Source: Gonocerus acuteangulatus (Eukaryota > Arthropoda > Insecta > Hemiptera > Coreidae). From it: 64,000 nt of DNA. This document shows, one piece after another, positions 21,166-32,426 of the stretch. Position numbers and translations under genes: made by a program. The stretch's first letter is position 1; each line of letters starts with the position of its first letter. The stretch is from NCBI GenBank assembly GCA_946811695.1, contig OX328123.1, forward strand, positions 117,993,602-118,057,601. Direction: 5' to 3'. The notes beneath the pieces were generated by a model. That model had not been told where the DNA came from. It made no database searches and saw nothing but the letters and a program-made list of their open reading frames with translations.

Positions 21166-21640
21166 CGTATACCAGCTGTCTGTCTGTATGTTAGTTCCTT
21201 TTACAAATCCGTACCGTTTGACCGATTTTGACCAAACTTGGGACACAGATGGGTCTTGATACGGGGAGAATCATAGGCTAGGTTAAATTGTCTATCAGCT
21301 GTCTGTCTGTCTGTTTTTTTCTTATACAAATACACACCGTTTGACCGATTTTGACAAAATTTGACACATATGTCGGTCTTTATCCGGGTAGTGTCATAGG
21401 CTAGTCAAAATCGTCTATCATCTGTCTGTCTGCATGTTTGTTCCTTACACAAATTCACAACATTTGACCGATTTTGACCAAACTTGGCACACAGGTAAGC
21501 CTTGGTCCGGGGAATGCACTAGGCTAGGTAAGAAAGGTCTTTCAGCTGTCTGTCTGTGTGTTTATTCCTTATACAAATTCACACGGTTTGGCCTATTTTG
21601 ACCAAACTTGGCACGCGCGTAGGTCTTGATACGGGAGTGA
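21166..21640. repeat. four ~120-bp tandem repeats, copy 1
   Basis: Units start AGCTGTCTGTCTGT near 21174, 21297, 21417 and 21544. Each contains GACCGATTTTGACCAAACTTGG and TTGATACGGG-like ends. Two diverged direct repeats of about 110 bp (21040-21150 and 21667-21782, sharing GTGGGGTATCAAATGAAT) bracket the array. Confidence 0.85.
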
Positions 21641-21879
21641 CATATTACCTATGACGTTTTCTACTTTTTGTTCCATCGGAAAGCCATCAAACCTTCTGAA
21701 ACCCATCATGTGGGGTAACAAATGAATCGTCTTGGTAAGGAGAACCTATATTTCATGTTTCAAAAAACATTTCGACGCATCTTAACAAAAACTGTTGTGA
21801 CTTCTTTCTTAAATGTAGTAAATAAAGTCGTAGGGGTTCACTGCATAATATAAGTACTTCAAAGCAGATAATAAGTTTT

Positions 21880-22125
21880 TCAAATCGAGCCATCTAAATT
21901 ACAAAGTTTAGGATCACAAACCCAAAATGTATCGTCTTTGTTCTTATATTTTTCTTGAAGGCCTTCTGCACTTACCCTATTGTGATCTTTATCCTCGGGA
22001 CAAGGTTCCTGTGTTTTACAGTATAATAGTTTAGTTAAGAGAGCAATCAATTTGTCCTCTAGAGTAATGTCATCTGGAAGAGCTTCTAACTTTTCTAGTC
22101 TAGTGATTGGATGTATGAAGGTTGA
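21880..22125 (-). CDS. open frame of unknown function, copy 1
   Basis: The minus strand holds an 81-codon frame between stops, without ATG, with an unusually protein-like composition: ITRLEKLEALPDDITLEDKL, IALLTKLLYC, KTQEPCPEDKDHNR, QEKYKNKDDTFWVCDPKLCN, LDGSI, stop. It is hydrophilic, with five cysteines and an amphipathic helix at the start. It recurs at 28784, 32157, 36242 and 39634 with substitutions but no stop or frameshift. In this copy AGG|GTAAGT at about 21969 would make a good splice donor; the others have GGGAAAGT. It could be an exon captured by the repeat or a piece of transposon ORF. Family not recognised. Confidence 0.4.
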   Translation of the reverse strand, partial: STFIHPITRLEKLEALPDDITLEDKLIALLTKLLYCKTQEPCPEDKDHNRVSAEGLQEKYKNKDDTFWVCDPKLCNLDGSI

Positions 22126-22257
22126 TTATTGGTATCAAACATCAAGCAGTAAGGAGAACCTTATGCAGAATCCAAAGACCCTGGTTTTATATGAAGTACA
22201 AAAGCCAGTAGGTATGCGGCAACTGAATTCTATTTAATACTTAGAAAAAAGTAATGA

Positions 22258-23012
22258 GATCCCCAAAAAAACATAAATGTGAAATAGAGGCCAAGTTCCT
22301 GCCCCCACAAAGAAACACTCCCTTCCTCAAAAATATCCCCTCCTAAAACCCCCCAAAAAAGCTTTACCATTCTACACTCCATAAAAGTAGTATGAGTTGG
22401 TGTATTAATTTAACCAAAAATATTTGCCAATACAAGAGATGATACAAGAAAGAAATGTCCAAGTTCATTACTTAGAAGACCTCATAGTTACTTACTAAGA
22501 ACAGTAAAGACACTTCAACTGACCTTTAAAAACAACAATAAAAATACTTATATCCAGTTACTATAATATCACTTTCCTCAACCAGGTATATTCTTAAACT
22601 TGGCAATGTTTAGTTTTTCTCTAAAGATAATTTCGGCACAAAAAAAACATTGCCAAGTTTAAGAATATACCTGGTTGAGGAAAGTGATATTTTAGTAACT
22701 GGATATAAGTATTTTTATTGTTGTTTTTAAAGGTCAGTTGAAGTGTCTTTACTGTTCTTAGTTAGAAACTTTGAGGTCTTCCAAGTAATGAACTTGGACA
22801 TTTCATTCTTGTATCATCTCTTGTATTGGCAAATATTTTTGGTTGAAAATATGGTACATTTAATGCACCAACTCATACTACTTTTTTGGAGTGTAGAATG
22901 GTTGGCGTTTTGGGGGGGGGGGGTTTAGGAGGGGATATTTTTGAGGAAGGGAGTGTTTCTTTGTGGGGGCAGGAACTTGGCCTCTATTTCACATTTATGT
23001 TTTTTGGGGGAT
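22258..23012. mobile_element. 755-bp palindrome with ~350-bp arms
   Basis: The left arm 22258-22610 and right arm 22647-23012 are inverted copies, spacer only 36 bp, outer ends ATCCCC-AAAAAACATAAATGTG. The right arm carries an extra GAAAATATGGTACATTTAATG, which copies 3 and 5 of the composite repeat also have in their left arm, showing that both arm versions have spread. No coding potential is convincing: the apparent frames follow G/C runs. Confidence 0.85.
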
Positions 23013-24190
23013 TAGCTTTTCTCAAGTGTCATTGTATGTACATATATTTTTTTACATATATATCCAACCTTTGAACATGGCTTTAATTCAAGCCAAAACG
23101 TAGCAAAAATATAACTCTTTCTCGTTATAAAATGTAGTTTTATTTAAACAATACCTAACCCCGATCATCTAAATCTTCTCCATATCAAGGTTCGAATATC
23201 TCTTCAAGATAAATATATGTGTCTTAGTGAGATACAGAGCGTCTTGGACAAGCGGGACACAATTGAAATATCTTTTAAACCATTAGAGAGAAGTTGTAGT
23301 TGTCAAAGAGAACTTTCAGATACGTAATTTGTTAATCCGAAATAATTTAATAATTATTATCAAGAGCGCTCAAATGTAGCTGTTTCCTCATTACCCCGCA
23401 TTTTTGGACTCGATTGATACGCCCTTTATCCTTATATCTAACGTCCACAGATATAAGGATGAATTTAATTTCTTTAAAGTCCATTTTAGGAGAACAAATG
23501 GTCTCCGCTAGTATCTCTATTAATTTTTTATTTATTTATTTATAATGTTGCACCTATTAAATATAAGGTTTATTTAAATAAAAAATATCACTAGCTAGTA
23601 AAAATAACAAATAAATATGACAATTACTTATAGTAATTGCTGGTTACGCCATGAACAGATTAATCATAATATTTTGTAATAAATCTGGATAAGGTAATAA
23701 CGGACTTTGGCTGATTCCTGTCATAGCAGCACGTAAGGGCAGTGTTAATAGAAAGAGCTGTACAATGGATGAATGAGTGGTCTCAAAGAACCCTCACAGC
23801 TACGAATCGTGGCTATTGTGGAGGAACGGTTCTATTTAGCGATCCCTCACGTACACTGAAGGCATTCACAGATCAGGAGCCAGTTCACTTTAGTGGCTCT
23901 GGAACTCTATTCATTGGATAATTCTTTCAGGCAACCACATAATAGGTGATTTTCTTCTTTCAAATCCAAGGAGCATTTTCCTAGTAATTTTAATTACTTT
24001 AATTTAATTTAGGAGAACAGTAAAATAATTAACGTTAAGTTTATAGAATAAACTTAAAGGACAACAAGTTTATAGAATCTTTGCAACGGACTCATTTTAT
24101 TATTTGCAGTGAATGGTTGGGCCCTTTTTCATTGGGATCTTTAAAACATTTAGTCAACCCATCTCATAGATAGTCAAAGACACTAATGAA
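23013..24190. other. unassigned sequence
   Basis: Nothing coding. A short inverted repeat ATCCTTATATCT / AGATATAAGGAT lies at 23429-23462. Confidence 0.5.
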
Positions 24191-24195
24191 ACAAT

Positions 24196-24415
24196 GTCTT
24201 CCCGTGCTTTAGTGGCTAACGCCTTGGATTCTCATGTGGGAGATGAGGGTTCAAGTCCCGCCGCAGCAGGGATTTTTCTCATTTCAAGGCTAGTTGAGGG
24301 AATTCCTTGCTGTATCATGGATGTTTAGGAATGGTAGTAACTAGTAGATAGGCAAGAACTAATGGCCTAGATGTAGGAAAAGAACACACCATAAAATGAG
24401 GGAACGAGTATACCA
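24196..24415 (+). mobile_element. tRNA-derived SINE with intact A and B boxes
   Basis: A box TGCTTTAGTGG (24205-24215) and B box GGTTCAAGTCC (24248-24258), 33 bp apart. The head matches the SINE halves fused to the 17-bp arrays (GGCTAACGCCTTGGATTC). The body resembles the one at 63534-63728 in its C-A-x-x-x-A-x-x-x-T-G-G-C-C-x-A-G-A-T-G-T block. No anticodon arm pairing that would make a tRNA. Confidence 0.75.
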
Positions 24416-25384
24416 AACATTACTCAAGAATATATGCCGGGCCCACAAGAGTTGCTTAATCTTACCTCAGTCATTATCAAGGCAACGGTCCCAATAAATA
24501 TATATTCTGGTGAAAGACTTACGATCCACTTTACCGTGAGAGAGTTCATGAGATTTCTATTACAGAAAATCAATAGAGAAGGGCCGAATAAAGTTCATCT
24601 ACGTAGGATGGGACTAGGTAAAGGTCATTCAGAAGCTTTGTCTCTCTCTGTCTCTACGGAAAGCACGTCTCGATTCACTGAATAATGGAAGAAAAGTCTA
24701 TAAATCATAGATGCTTTTGTGAATACGTTTTAATAATATGGACCTTTCTTATAATTTATATCGTGATAAGATAGCAAAAAAAATAGTCAGCTTTTAATAT
24801 GTATTTTTTAAAATACAATCTCTGTTAATAAAGATTACTTCATTTTGGTTTATTTTTTTTACTACGTAACATACCTGGGTACATAATAATTTATTCATTT
24901 TATTGACGATGATGCTCCGCCTCATAAGAGAATAAAATTGTTGTCTATTTTTAACTTGACGCGGGTGCTGCATTAAGTGATGGCACTCAGAAAAACATCT
25001 AAGAGAGTCATAATAATAACACAACAATTTAAGAAAAAAATAAATAAAAAATAAAGAATGAGTGATGGTTGCTTAAGAAGAACTATCACTAATTTTATTT
25101 TGAAGGCATGGAATGTTGGGGGAGTTTTCCAATCGTTGCTCTTGAACTTTCCTTAATAATGGAGGTATTGGGCTACAGTCATGGGAGAATTCCGCAGTGT
25201 GGAAAAGAATAAAAACGAAATTATTAGATAATGATTATTGATTATTAGATTTGTTAGTAATGATCCAAATAGACACCTTACTTACAATCTTTCTACTTTT
25301 CAAATTGTCTTCGCCTTATGATATAAAATTTCCGTTCTAAATATTCTGTAGTAAATCATAAAATTTTAAAATAATCGGTGGAGT
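24416..25384. other. unassigned sequence
   Basis: Frames at 24434-24685 (+) and 24794-25027 (-) show no motif. No repeat recognised. Confidence 0.5.
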
Positions 25385-25688
25385 GAGAGAGGAAGATGGG
25401 GTAGGATTTTTCAATCTAAACATTGCCTCTACTCAATAATTTTTTTTTTCGTTTAAAGCCTATTTCTAAAATCGGAAATTCTTAGAATTTATTTACTCGG
25501 GAATAATGTTTTTGTAATTGCGTAATTCATATTGTTGTATCATTTTTTACCTTAGGATTAGTTTTCAATTTCATTTTTATAAGGGGGCCGTAAGATTATG
25601 TGACACTCTTTGATGTGGTTTACAATGTTCATTAAATAAAAGCAATTTATTAATTTAAATTCTCCTCGTGCAGGTGTTGGTAGGATGC

Positions 25689-25790
25689 TCATCTATGCAA
25701 TTGGCGCAGATCAGCTTCTGAGTCGTTGTACTTGTTGCACGTTATGAATCCTCGGGTCCCGAAGTAGTCATCTGCATAGCTGATGGAAAA
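25689..25790 (-). pseudogene. reverse transcriptase fragment, second copy
   Basis: Same Y-A-D-D remnant as 19024-19124, with GGCGCAGATC in place of GGCGAAGATC. Confidence 0.42.
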
Positions 25791-25815
25791 GTATCATTTA
25801 AATCTTGTATTTAGC

Positions 25816-26424
25816 AGCTTAGCTTAACTTCTGTCTAGACTTAGCTTCTATCTAGCCTAAGCTTATATCTAGCCTAAGCTTATATCTAGCCTAAGCTTTT
25901 ATCTAGCCTTAGCTTCTATCTATCCTTAGCTTCTATCAAGACTTAGCTTCTATCTAGCCTTAGCTTCTATCTAGCCTTAGCTTCTATCTAGCCTTAGCTT
26001 CTATCTAGCCTTAGCTTCTATCCAGCCTTAGCTTCTATCTAGCCTTAGCTTCTATCTATCCTTAGCTTCTATCTATCCTTAGCTTCTATCTAGCCTTAGC
26101 TTCTATCTAGCCTTAGCTTCTAGCTAGCCTTAGCTTCTATCTAGCCTTAGCTTCTACCTAGCCTTAGCTTCTATCTAGCCTTAGCTTCAATCTAGCCTTA
26201 GCTTCTATCTAGCCTTAGCTTCTATCTAGCCTTAGCTTCTATCTAGCCTTAGCTTCTATCCAGTCTTAGCTTCTATCTAGCCTTATCTTCTATCTAGCCT
26301 TAGCTTCTATCTAGCCTTAGTTTCTATCTAGCCTTAGCTTCTATCTAGCCTTAGCTTCTATCTAGCCTTAGCTTCTATCTAGCCTTAGCTTCCATCTAGC
26401 CTTAGCTTCTATCTAGCCTTAGCT
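25816..26424. repeat. 17-bp minisatellite array 2
   Basis: Roughly 36 units by length, same consensus as array 1. Ends in the SINE half at 26425-26467. Confidence 0.97.
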
Positions 26425-26736
26425 TATGAATCCAAGGCGCTAGCCACTAGACCACGGGAGACGCCGCTTTAAATATTCTGATCAATTTAGTATTCTTCGT
26501 CGAATCCTAGTTCCTCATTTTGTATTTTTAAAGTTTTCAACTTTAATCTGGGCACTTTAATCTGCTCTGGAATATTCTTTCTCGTATGTGCTCAATATTG
26601 TTCTTTAAGCTTTATTCTAAGGAGCAAAATGCGTTATTTTTTGAAAATCATTGTTGTTTTCGGCCTTGACAAGACCTGGGATTAAGGATTTAAATTTCCC
26701 TTTTTTTTTTTTTTTTTTTGTTTTTCCAGCTAGGTT

Positions 26737-27187
26737 GTTCCAGCGGACACATTTTTGTGACATTTTTGGAACGCTTAGGTCAACCCGACAAACCTGTGTA
26801 CTCTATAACATACAGTCATCTTTTTCGTACATGGCCACTGCGCACGCGCGAACGTCACTGCGCATGCTTGAACGCCAGTGAACACCTTTTTTTGTGACAC
26901 ACAGTCTTCTTTTTCGTACATGGCCACGCCACTGCGCAACCGGCAATGCCACTGCGCATGCGCGAACGCCAGCGAACACTTTTTTGTGATATATCAGTCT
27001 TATTTTTCGTACATGGCCACGCCACTGCGAATCGACGAACGCCAGCGGACACTTTTTAGTGACACATACAGTCTTCTTCTTCGTACATGGCCACTGCGCA
27101 TGCGCCATCGCCAGGGCAAATTTTTTTTGTGTCACTTTTTTGTTACGGGGTTTTCCAGTTTAGTCACCGCTAAAGCATATTTACGGT
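26737..27187. mobile_element. foldback-family tandem arm, copy 2
   Basis: Essentially the sequence of 19935-20385. Confidence 0.75.
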
Positions 27188-27223
27188 AAAATCCTCCCGA
27201 CATGCGAAAAGATGAACGCGTGA

Positions 27224-27500
27224 AAACCTAATGTTATCTCTGCGTCAAATGCAGCACGGGAACACCACAAGGTGAAACTTCGAATAATGAGCGACCTGAA
27301 AGAAAAAGGATTTGAATGTTTTGAAGACGTGCATGGAATTAATGAGGAAGAACTCCACATTATAGGAATCTATGAGAACGACAAAACGGCTTGTATCCTC
27401 GATCCCTGAGTACATTACATATCAAAGAGGTGAAAAAGTAGATGCCGACAAGAAAAACGTGTATTCCAAATCATTTCAAGCGGATTTGTGCAGTGCCTAA
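27224..27500 (+). pseudogene. decayed retrotransposon coding piece, copy 2
   Basis: Same frame, stop and one-base shift as at 20422-20698. Confidence 0.4.
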
Positions 27501-28069
27501 TGAGAGACTGTGTTTCGGATGAATAGAGACCATTCCGATGAACAGAACCACTTTCCATGAAGGCCAAGTTCCGGCCTAAGCATACTGTGTGTATATTACA
27601 GGCGGTCTTAGAGCCGATTTTTAGTCTCTCATAACTTTCAACCAGGTAAAGATCAAGTTATGAAATTTTACACAGGTATTATACTACTAGATGTGAGTAA
27701 AACTGGGAATTTTCATAATTCTACATCGAATAGTTTCTGAGATATAAGCGATCGAAAATCGGGATTTATAGGACTCACTCACTCACTGACTCATCAAAAT
27801 TATTAGGCACTTCCCATGATGCTAGAGACTTGAAATTTTGCATGAATATAGATATGAAGACGTTATTAAAGGAAAAAATCGAAAAATCGCGAAACGTTGT
27901 GTTTGACTCCGCTTCCGGGGCGGGGGCGTGTCAGTTTTGTACTTCCTTCGGAAACCCGTCATTCCGTCCGAAACCCATGATGTGGGGTATCAAATGAATT
28001 GTCTCGGTATGAAGAACCTATATCTGATGTTTTAAGAAACAATTAGACGCATATAGGCTGGGTAAAAAT

Positions 28070-28545
28070 CTTATACCAGCTGTCTGTCTGTATGTTAGTT
28101 CCTTTTACAAATCCGTACCGTTTGACCGATTTTGACCAAACTTGGGACACAGATGGGTCTTGATACGGGGAGAATCATAGGCTAGGTTAAATTGTCTATC
28201 AGCTGTCTGTCTGTCTGTTTTTTTCTTATACAAATACACACCGTTTGACCGATTTTGACAAAATTTGACACATATGTCGGTCTTTATCCGGGTAGTGTCA
28301 TAGGCTAGTCAAAATCGTCTATCATCTGTCTGTCTGCATGTTTGTTCCTTACACAAATTCACAACATTTGACCGATTTTGACCAAACTTGGCACACAGGT
28401 AAGCCTTGGTCCGGGGAATGCACTAGGCTAGGTAAGAAAGGTCTTTCAGCTGTCTGTCTGTGTGTTTATTCCTTATACAAATTCTCACGGTTTGGCCTAT
28501 TTTGACCAAACTTGGCACGCACGTAGGTCTTGATACGGGAGTGAC
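28070..28545. repeat. ~120-bp tandem repeats, copy 2
   Basis: Four units as in copy 1, with AATTCTCACGG for AATTCACACGG in the fourth. Confidence 0.85.
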
Positions 28546-28783
28546 ATATTACCTATGACGTTTTCTACTTTTTGTTCCATCGGAAAGCCATCAATCCTTC
28601 TGAAACCCATCATGTGGGGTATCAAATGAATCGTCTTGGTAAGGAGAACCTATATTTCATGTTTCAAAAAACATTTCGACGCATCTTAACAAAATCTGTT
28701 GTGACTTCTTTCTTAAATGTAGTAAATAAAGTCGTAGGGGTTCACTGCATAATATAAGTACTTCAAAGCAGATAATAAGTTTT

Positions 28784-29029
28784 TCATATCGAGCCATCTA
28801 AATTACAAAGTTTAGGATCACAAACCCAAAATGTATCGTCTTTGTTCTTATATTTTTCTTGAAGGCCTTCTGCACTTTCCCTATTGTGATCTTTATCCTC
28901 GGGACAAGGTTCCTGTGTTTTACAGTGTAATAGTTTAGTTATGTGAGCAATCAATTTGTCCTCTAGAGTAATGTCATCTGGAAGAGCTTCTAACTTTTCT
29001 AGTCTAGTGATTAGATGTATGAAGGTTGA
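28784..29029 (-). CDS. open frame of unknown function, copy 2
   Basis: Counterpart of 21880-22125. Reads I-A-H-I-T-K-L-L-H-C where copy 1 has I-A-L-L-T-K-L-L-Y-C, and N-R-E-S-A-E-G where copy 1 has N-R-V-S-A-E-G. Confidence 0.4.
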   Translation of the reverse strand, partial: STFIHLITRLEKLEALPDDITLEDKLIAHITKLLHCKTQEPCPEDKDHNRESAEGLQEKYKNKDDTFWVCDPKLCNLDGSI

Positions 29030-29053
29030 TTATTGGTATCAAACATCAAGCAG

Positions 29054-29386
29054 TTTTTTGTTTTTTTTTTTTTTTTTTTTTCTTTTCATGTTTATTTAAA
29101 ATCTGTACAATTATTAGTACAATAATTAATTGTGCTGGTCTAAGTATACATGTCAATGAATAGTATATGGAAGGAGCCAAACATTATCGGCACTTCCTAA
29201 TATATTAAAACAATCTGTGCTGTTTTTGACTGCTGTCATCGTAGCTGGTCACGGGGCCAAAGTCTCTTAAGCCTCCTGGGAAGGTCTTTAGGGTGGATCT
29301 GAGTGGAAAGGGATTGACCTCTAGGATTTGGGTGGGATGACAATTTGGAATGAAACGTCAGGAAGCGGGATTTGGCGAGGTCGTTA
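29054..29386 (-). mobile_element. A-tailed retroposed insertion with 13-bp target duplication
   Basis: Flanked by AAACATCAAGCAG on both sides (29041-29053, 29387-29399). Copy 1 shows the empty site with a single AAACATCAAGCAG. On the minus strand it starts with 50 open codons (NDLAKSRFLTFHSKLSSHPN ... RRLKRLWPRDQLR, stop), then ~150 bp of untranslated sequence, an AATAAA signal and a poly(A) tail. This is the signature of a 5'-truncated LINE or a processed retrocopy. The protein tail is not recognised. Confidence 0.85.
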
Positions 29387-29662
29387 AAACATCAAGCAGT
29401 AAGGAGAACCTTATGGAGAATCCAAAGACCCTGGTTTTATATGAAGTACAAAAGCCAGTAGGTATGCGGCAACTGAATTCTATTTAATACTTAGAAAAAA
29501 GTAATGAGATCCCCAAAAAAACATAAATGTGAAATAGAGGCCAAGTTCCTGCCCCCACAAAGAAACACTCCCTTCCTCAAAAATATCCCCTCCTAAAACC
29601 CCCCAAAAAAGCTTTACCATTCTACACTCCATAAAAGTAGTATGAGTTGGTGTATTAACTTA

Positions 29663-30334
29663 ACTTAGCTTCTATCTAGCCTTAGCTTCTATATAGCCTT
29701 AGATTCTGTCTAGCCAAAGCTTCTATCTAGCCTTAGCTTCTATCTAGCCTTAGCTTCTAGATAGAAGCTAAGGCCAGATAGCCTTAGCTTCTACCTAGCC
29801 TTAACTTATATCTAGCCTTAGCTTCTAGATAGAAGCTAAGGCTAGATAGCCTTAGCTTCTACCTAGCCTTAGCTTATATCTAGCCTTAGCTTCTACCTAG
29901 CCTTAGCTTCTATCTAGCCTTAGCTTCTATCTAGCCTTAGCTTCTATCTAGCCTTAGCTTCTATTCAGCCTTAGCTTCTATCTAGCCTTAGCTTCTATCT
30001 ATCCTTAGCTTCTATCTATCCTTAGCTTCTATCAAGACTTAGCTTCTATCTAGCCTTAGCTTCTATCTAGCCTTAGCTTCTATCTAGCCTTAGCTTCTAT
30101 CTAGCCTTAGCTTCTATCTAGCTTTAGCTTCTACCTAGCCTTAGCTTCTATCTAGCCTTAGCTTCTATCTAGCCTTAGCTTCTATCCAGAATTAGCTTCT
30201 ATCTAGCCTTATCTTCTATCTAGCCTTAGCTTCTATCTAGCCTTAGTTTCTATCTAGCCTTAGCTTCTATCTAGCCTTAGCTTCTATCTAGCCTTAGCTT
30301 CTATCTAGCCTTAGCTTCTATCTAGCCTTAGCTT
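29663..30334. repeat. 17-bp minisatellite array 3 with two inverted monomers
   Basis: Roughly 39 units by length. Two monomers are inverted, at about 29760-29780 and 29828-29850, creating hairpins of 12 and 19 bp with 2-nt loops. Ends in the SINE half at 30335-30377. Confidence 0.97.
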
Positions 30335-30647
30335 ATGAATCCAAGGCGCTAGCCACTAGACCACGGGAGACGCCGCTTTAAATATTCTGATCAATTTAGT
30401 ATTCTTCGTCGAATCCTAGTTCCTCATTTTGTATTTTTAAAGTTTTCAACTTTAATCTGGGCACTTTAACCTGCTCTGGAATATTTTTTCTCGTATGTGC
30501 TCAATTTTATTCTTTAAGCTTTATTCTAAGGAGCAAAATGCGTTATTTTTTGAAAATCATTGTTGTTTTTGGCCTTGACAAGACCTGGGATTAAGGATTT
30601 AAATTTCCTTTTTTTTTTTTTTTTTTGGTTTTTCCAGCTAGGTTGTT

Positions 30648-30914
30648 CCAGCGGACACATTTTTGTGACATTTTTGGAACGCTTAGGTCATCCCGACAAA
30701 CCTGTGTACTCTATAACATACAGTCATCTTTTTCGTACATGGCCACTGCGCACGCGCGAACGTCACTGCGCATGCTCGAACGCCAGTGAACACCTTTTAT
30801 TGTGACACACAGTCTTCTTTTTCGTACATGGCCACGCCACTGCGCAACCGGCAATGCCACTGCGCATGCGCGAACGCCAGCGAACACTTTTTTGTGATAT
30901 ATCAGTCTTATTTA
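30648..30914. mobile_element. foldback-family arm, deleted, copy 3
   Basis: Left part only, as a result of the deletion described for copy 3. Confidence 0.7.
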
Positions 30915-31442
30915 ACAGAACCACTTTCCATGAAGGCCAAGTTCCGGCCTAAGCATACTGTGTGTATATTACAGGCGGTCTTAGAGCCGATTTTTAGTGT
31001 CTCATAACTTTCAACCAGGTAAAGATCAAGTTATGAAATTTTACACAGGTATTACACTACTAGATGTGAGTAAAACTGGGAATTTTCATAATTCTACATC
31101 GAATAGTTTCTGAGATATAAGCGATCGAAAATCGGGATTTATAGGACTCACTCACTCACTGACTCATCAAAATTATTAGGCACTTCCCATGATGCTAGAG
31201 ACTTGAAATTTTGCATGAATATAGATATGAAGACGTTATTAAAGGAAAAAATCGAAAAATCGCGAAAAGTTGTGTTTGACTCCGCTTCCGGGGCGGGGGC
31301 GTGTCAGTTTTGTACTTCCTTCGGAAACCCGTCATTCCGTCCGAAACCCATGATGTGGGGTATCAAATGAATTGTCTCGGTATGAAGAACCTATATCTGA
31401 TGTTTTAAGAAACAATTAGACGCATACAGGCTGGGTAAAAAT

Positions 31443-31918
31443 CTTATACCAGCTGTCTGTCTGTATGTTAGTTCCTTTTACAAATCCGTACCGTTTGACC
31501 GATTTTGACCAAACTTGGGACACAGATGGGTCTTGATACGGGGAGAATCATAGGCTAGGTTAAATTGTCTATCAGCTGTCTGTCTGTCTGTTTTTTTCTT
31601 ATACAAATACACACCGTTTGACCGATTTTGACAAAATTTGACACATATGTCGGTCTTTATCCGGGTAGTGTCATAGGCTAGTCAAAATCGTCTATCATCT
31701 GTCTGTCTGCATGTTTGTTCCTTACACAAATTCACAACATTTGACCGATTTTGACCAAACTTGGCACACAGGTAAGCCTTGGTCCGGGGAATGCACTAGG
31801 CTAGGTAAGAAAGGTCTTTCAGCTGTCTGTCTGTGTGTTTATTCCTTATACAAATTCTCACGGTTTGGCCTATTTTGACCAAACTTGGCACGCACGTAGG
31901 TCTTGATACGGGAGTGAC
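31443..31918. repeat. ~120-bp tandem repeats, copy 3
   Basis: Four units, order and spacing as in copy 1. Confidence 0.85.
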
Positions 31919-32156
31919 ATATTACCTATGACGTTTTCTACTTTTTGTTCCATCGGAAAGCCATCAATCCTTCTGAAACCCATCATGTGGGGTATCAAAT
32001 GAATCGTCTTGGTAAGGAGAACCTATATTTCATGTTTCAAAAAACATTTCGACGCATCTTAACAAAATCTGTTGTGACTTCTTTCTTAAATGTAGTAAAT
32101 AAAGTCGTAGGGGTTCACTGCATAATATAAGTACTTCAAAGCAGATAATAAGTTTT

Positions 32157-32402
32157 TCATATCGAGCCATCTAAATTACAAAGTTTAGGATCACAAACCC
32201 AAAATGTATCGTCTTTGTTCTTATATTTTTCTTGAAGGCCTTCTGCACTTTCCCTATTGTGATCTTTATCCTCGGGACAAGGTTCCTGTGTTTTACAGTG
32301 TAATAGTTTAGTTATGTGAGCAATCAATTTGTCCTCTAGAGTAATGTCATCTGGAAGAGCTTCTAACTTTTCTAGTCTAGTGATTAGATGTATGAAGGTT
32401 GA
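32157..32402 (-). CDS. open frame of unknown function, copy 3
   Basis: Same reading as copy 2, still open. Confidence 0.4.
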   Translation of the reverse strand, partial: STFIHLITRLEKLEALPDDITLEDKLIAHITKLLHCKTQEPCPEDKDHNRESAEGLQEKYKNKDDTFWVCDPKLCNLDGSI

Positions 32403-32426
32403 TTATTGGTATCAAACATCAAGCAG

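Larger units (their letters stand above)
18719..22465. repeat. composite duplicated repeat, copy 1
   Basis: Order: ~430-bp leader with an RT remnant, 17-bp array (19156-19624), tRNA-SINE 5' half (19625-19667), GCGCATGCGC foldback sequence (19935-20385), decayed coding piece (20422-20698), direct repeats around a ~120-bp tandem repeat (21040-21782), minus-strand open frame (21880-22125), palindrome arm. Compared with the other copies it lacks the A-tailed insertion seen at 29054-29386 and lacks ~105 bp after 20880, so it branched off first or lost that DNA. Confidence 0.85.
25385..29662. repeat. composite duplicated repeat, copy 2
   Basis: Shares with copy 1 the left boundary AGAGAGGAAGATGGGGTAGG and the leader. 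Differs by the A-tailed insertion at 29054-29386 and by the 106-bp piece ending ACTCACTCACTCACTGACTC. Its body is close to copy 4 at an offset of about 7458 bp. Confidence 0.88.

Noticed and set aside
22743..23074. Plus-strand frames in the palindrome's right arm
   Set aside because: They depend on a G12 run and have no counterpart in the left arm translation.
28572..28757. 61-codon frame identical in copies 2-5
   Set aside because: Identity only reflects recent duplication; the equivalent segment of copy 1 lacks the same start, and the sequence belongs to a noncoding direct repeat.
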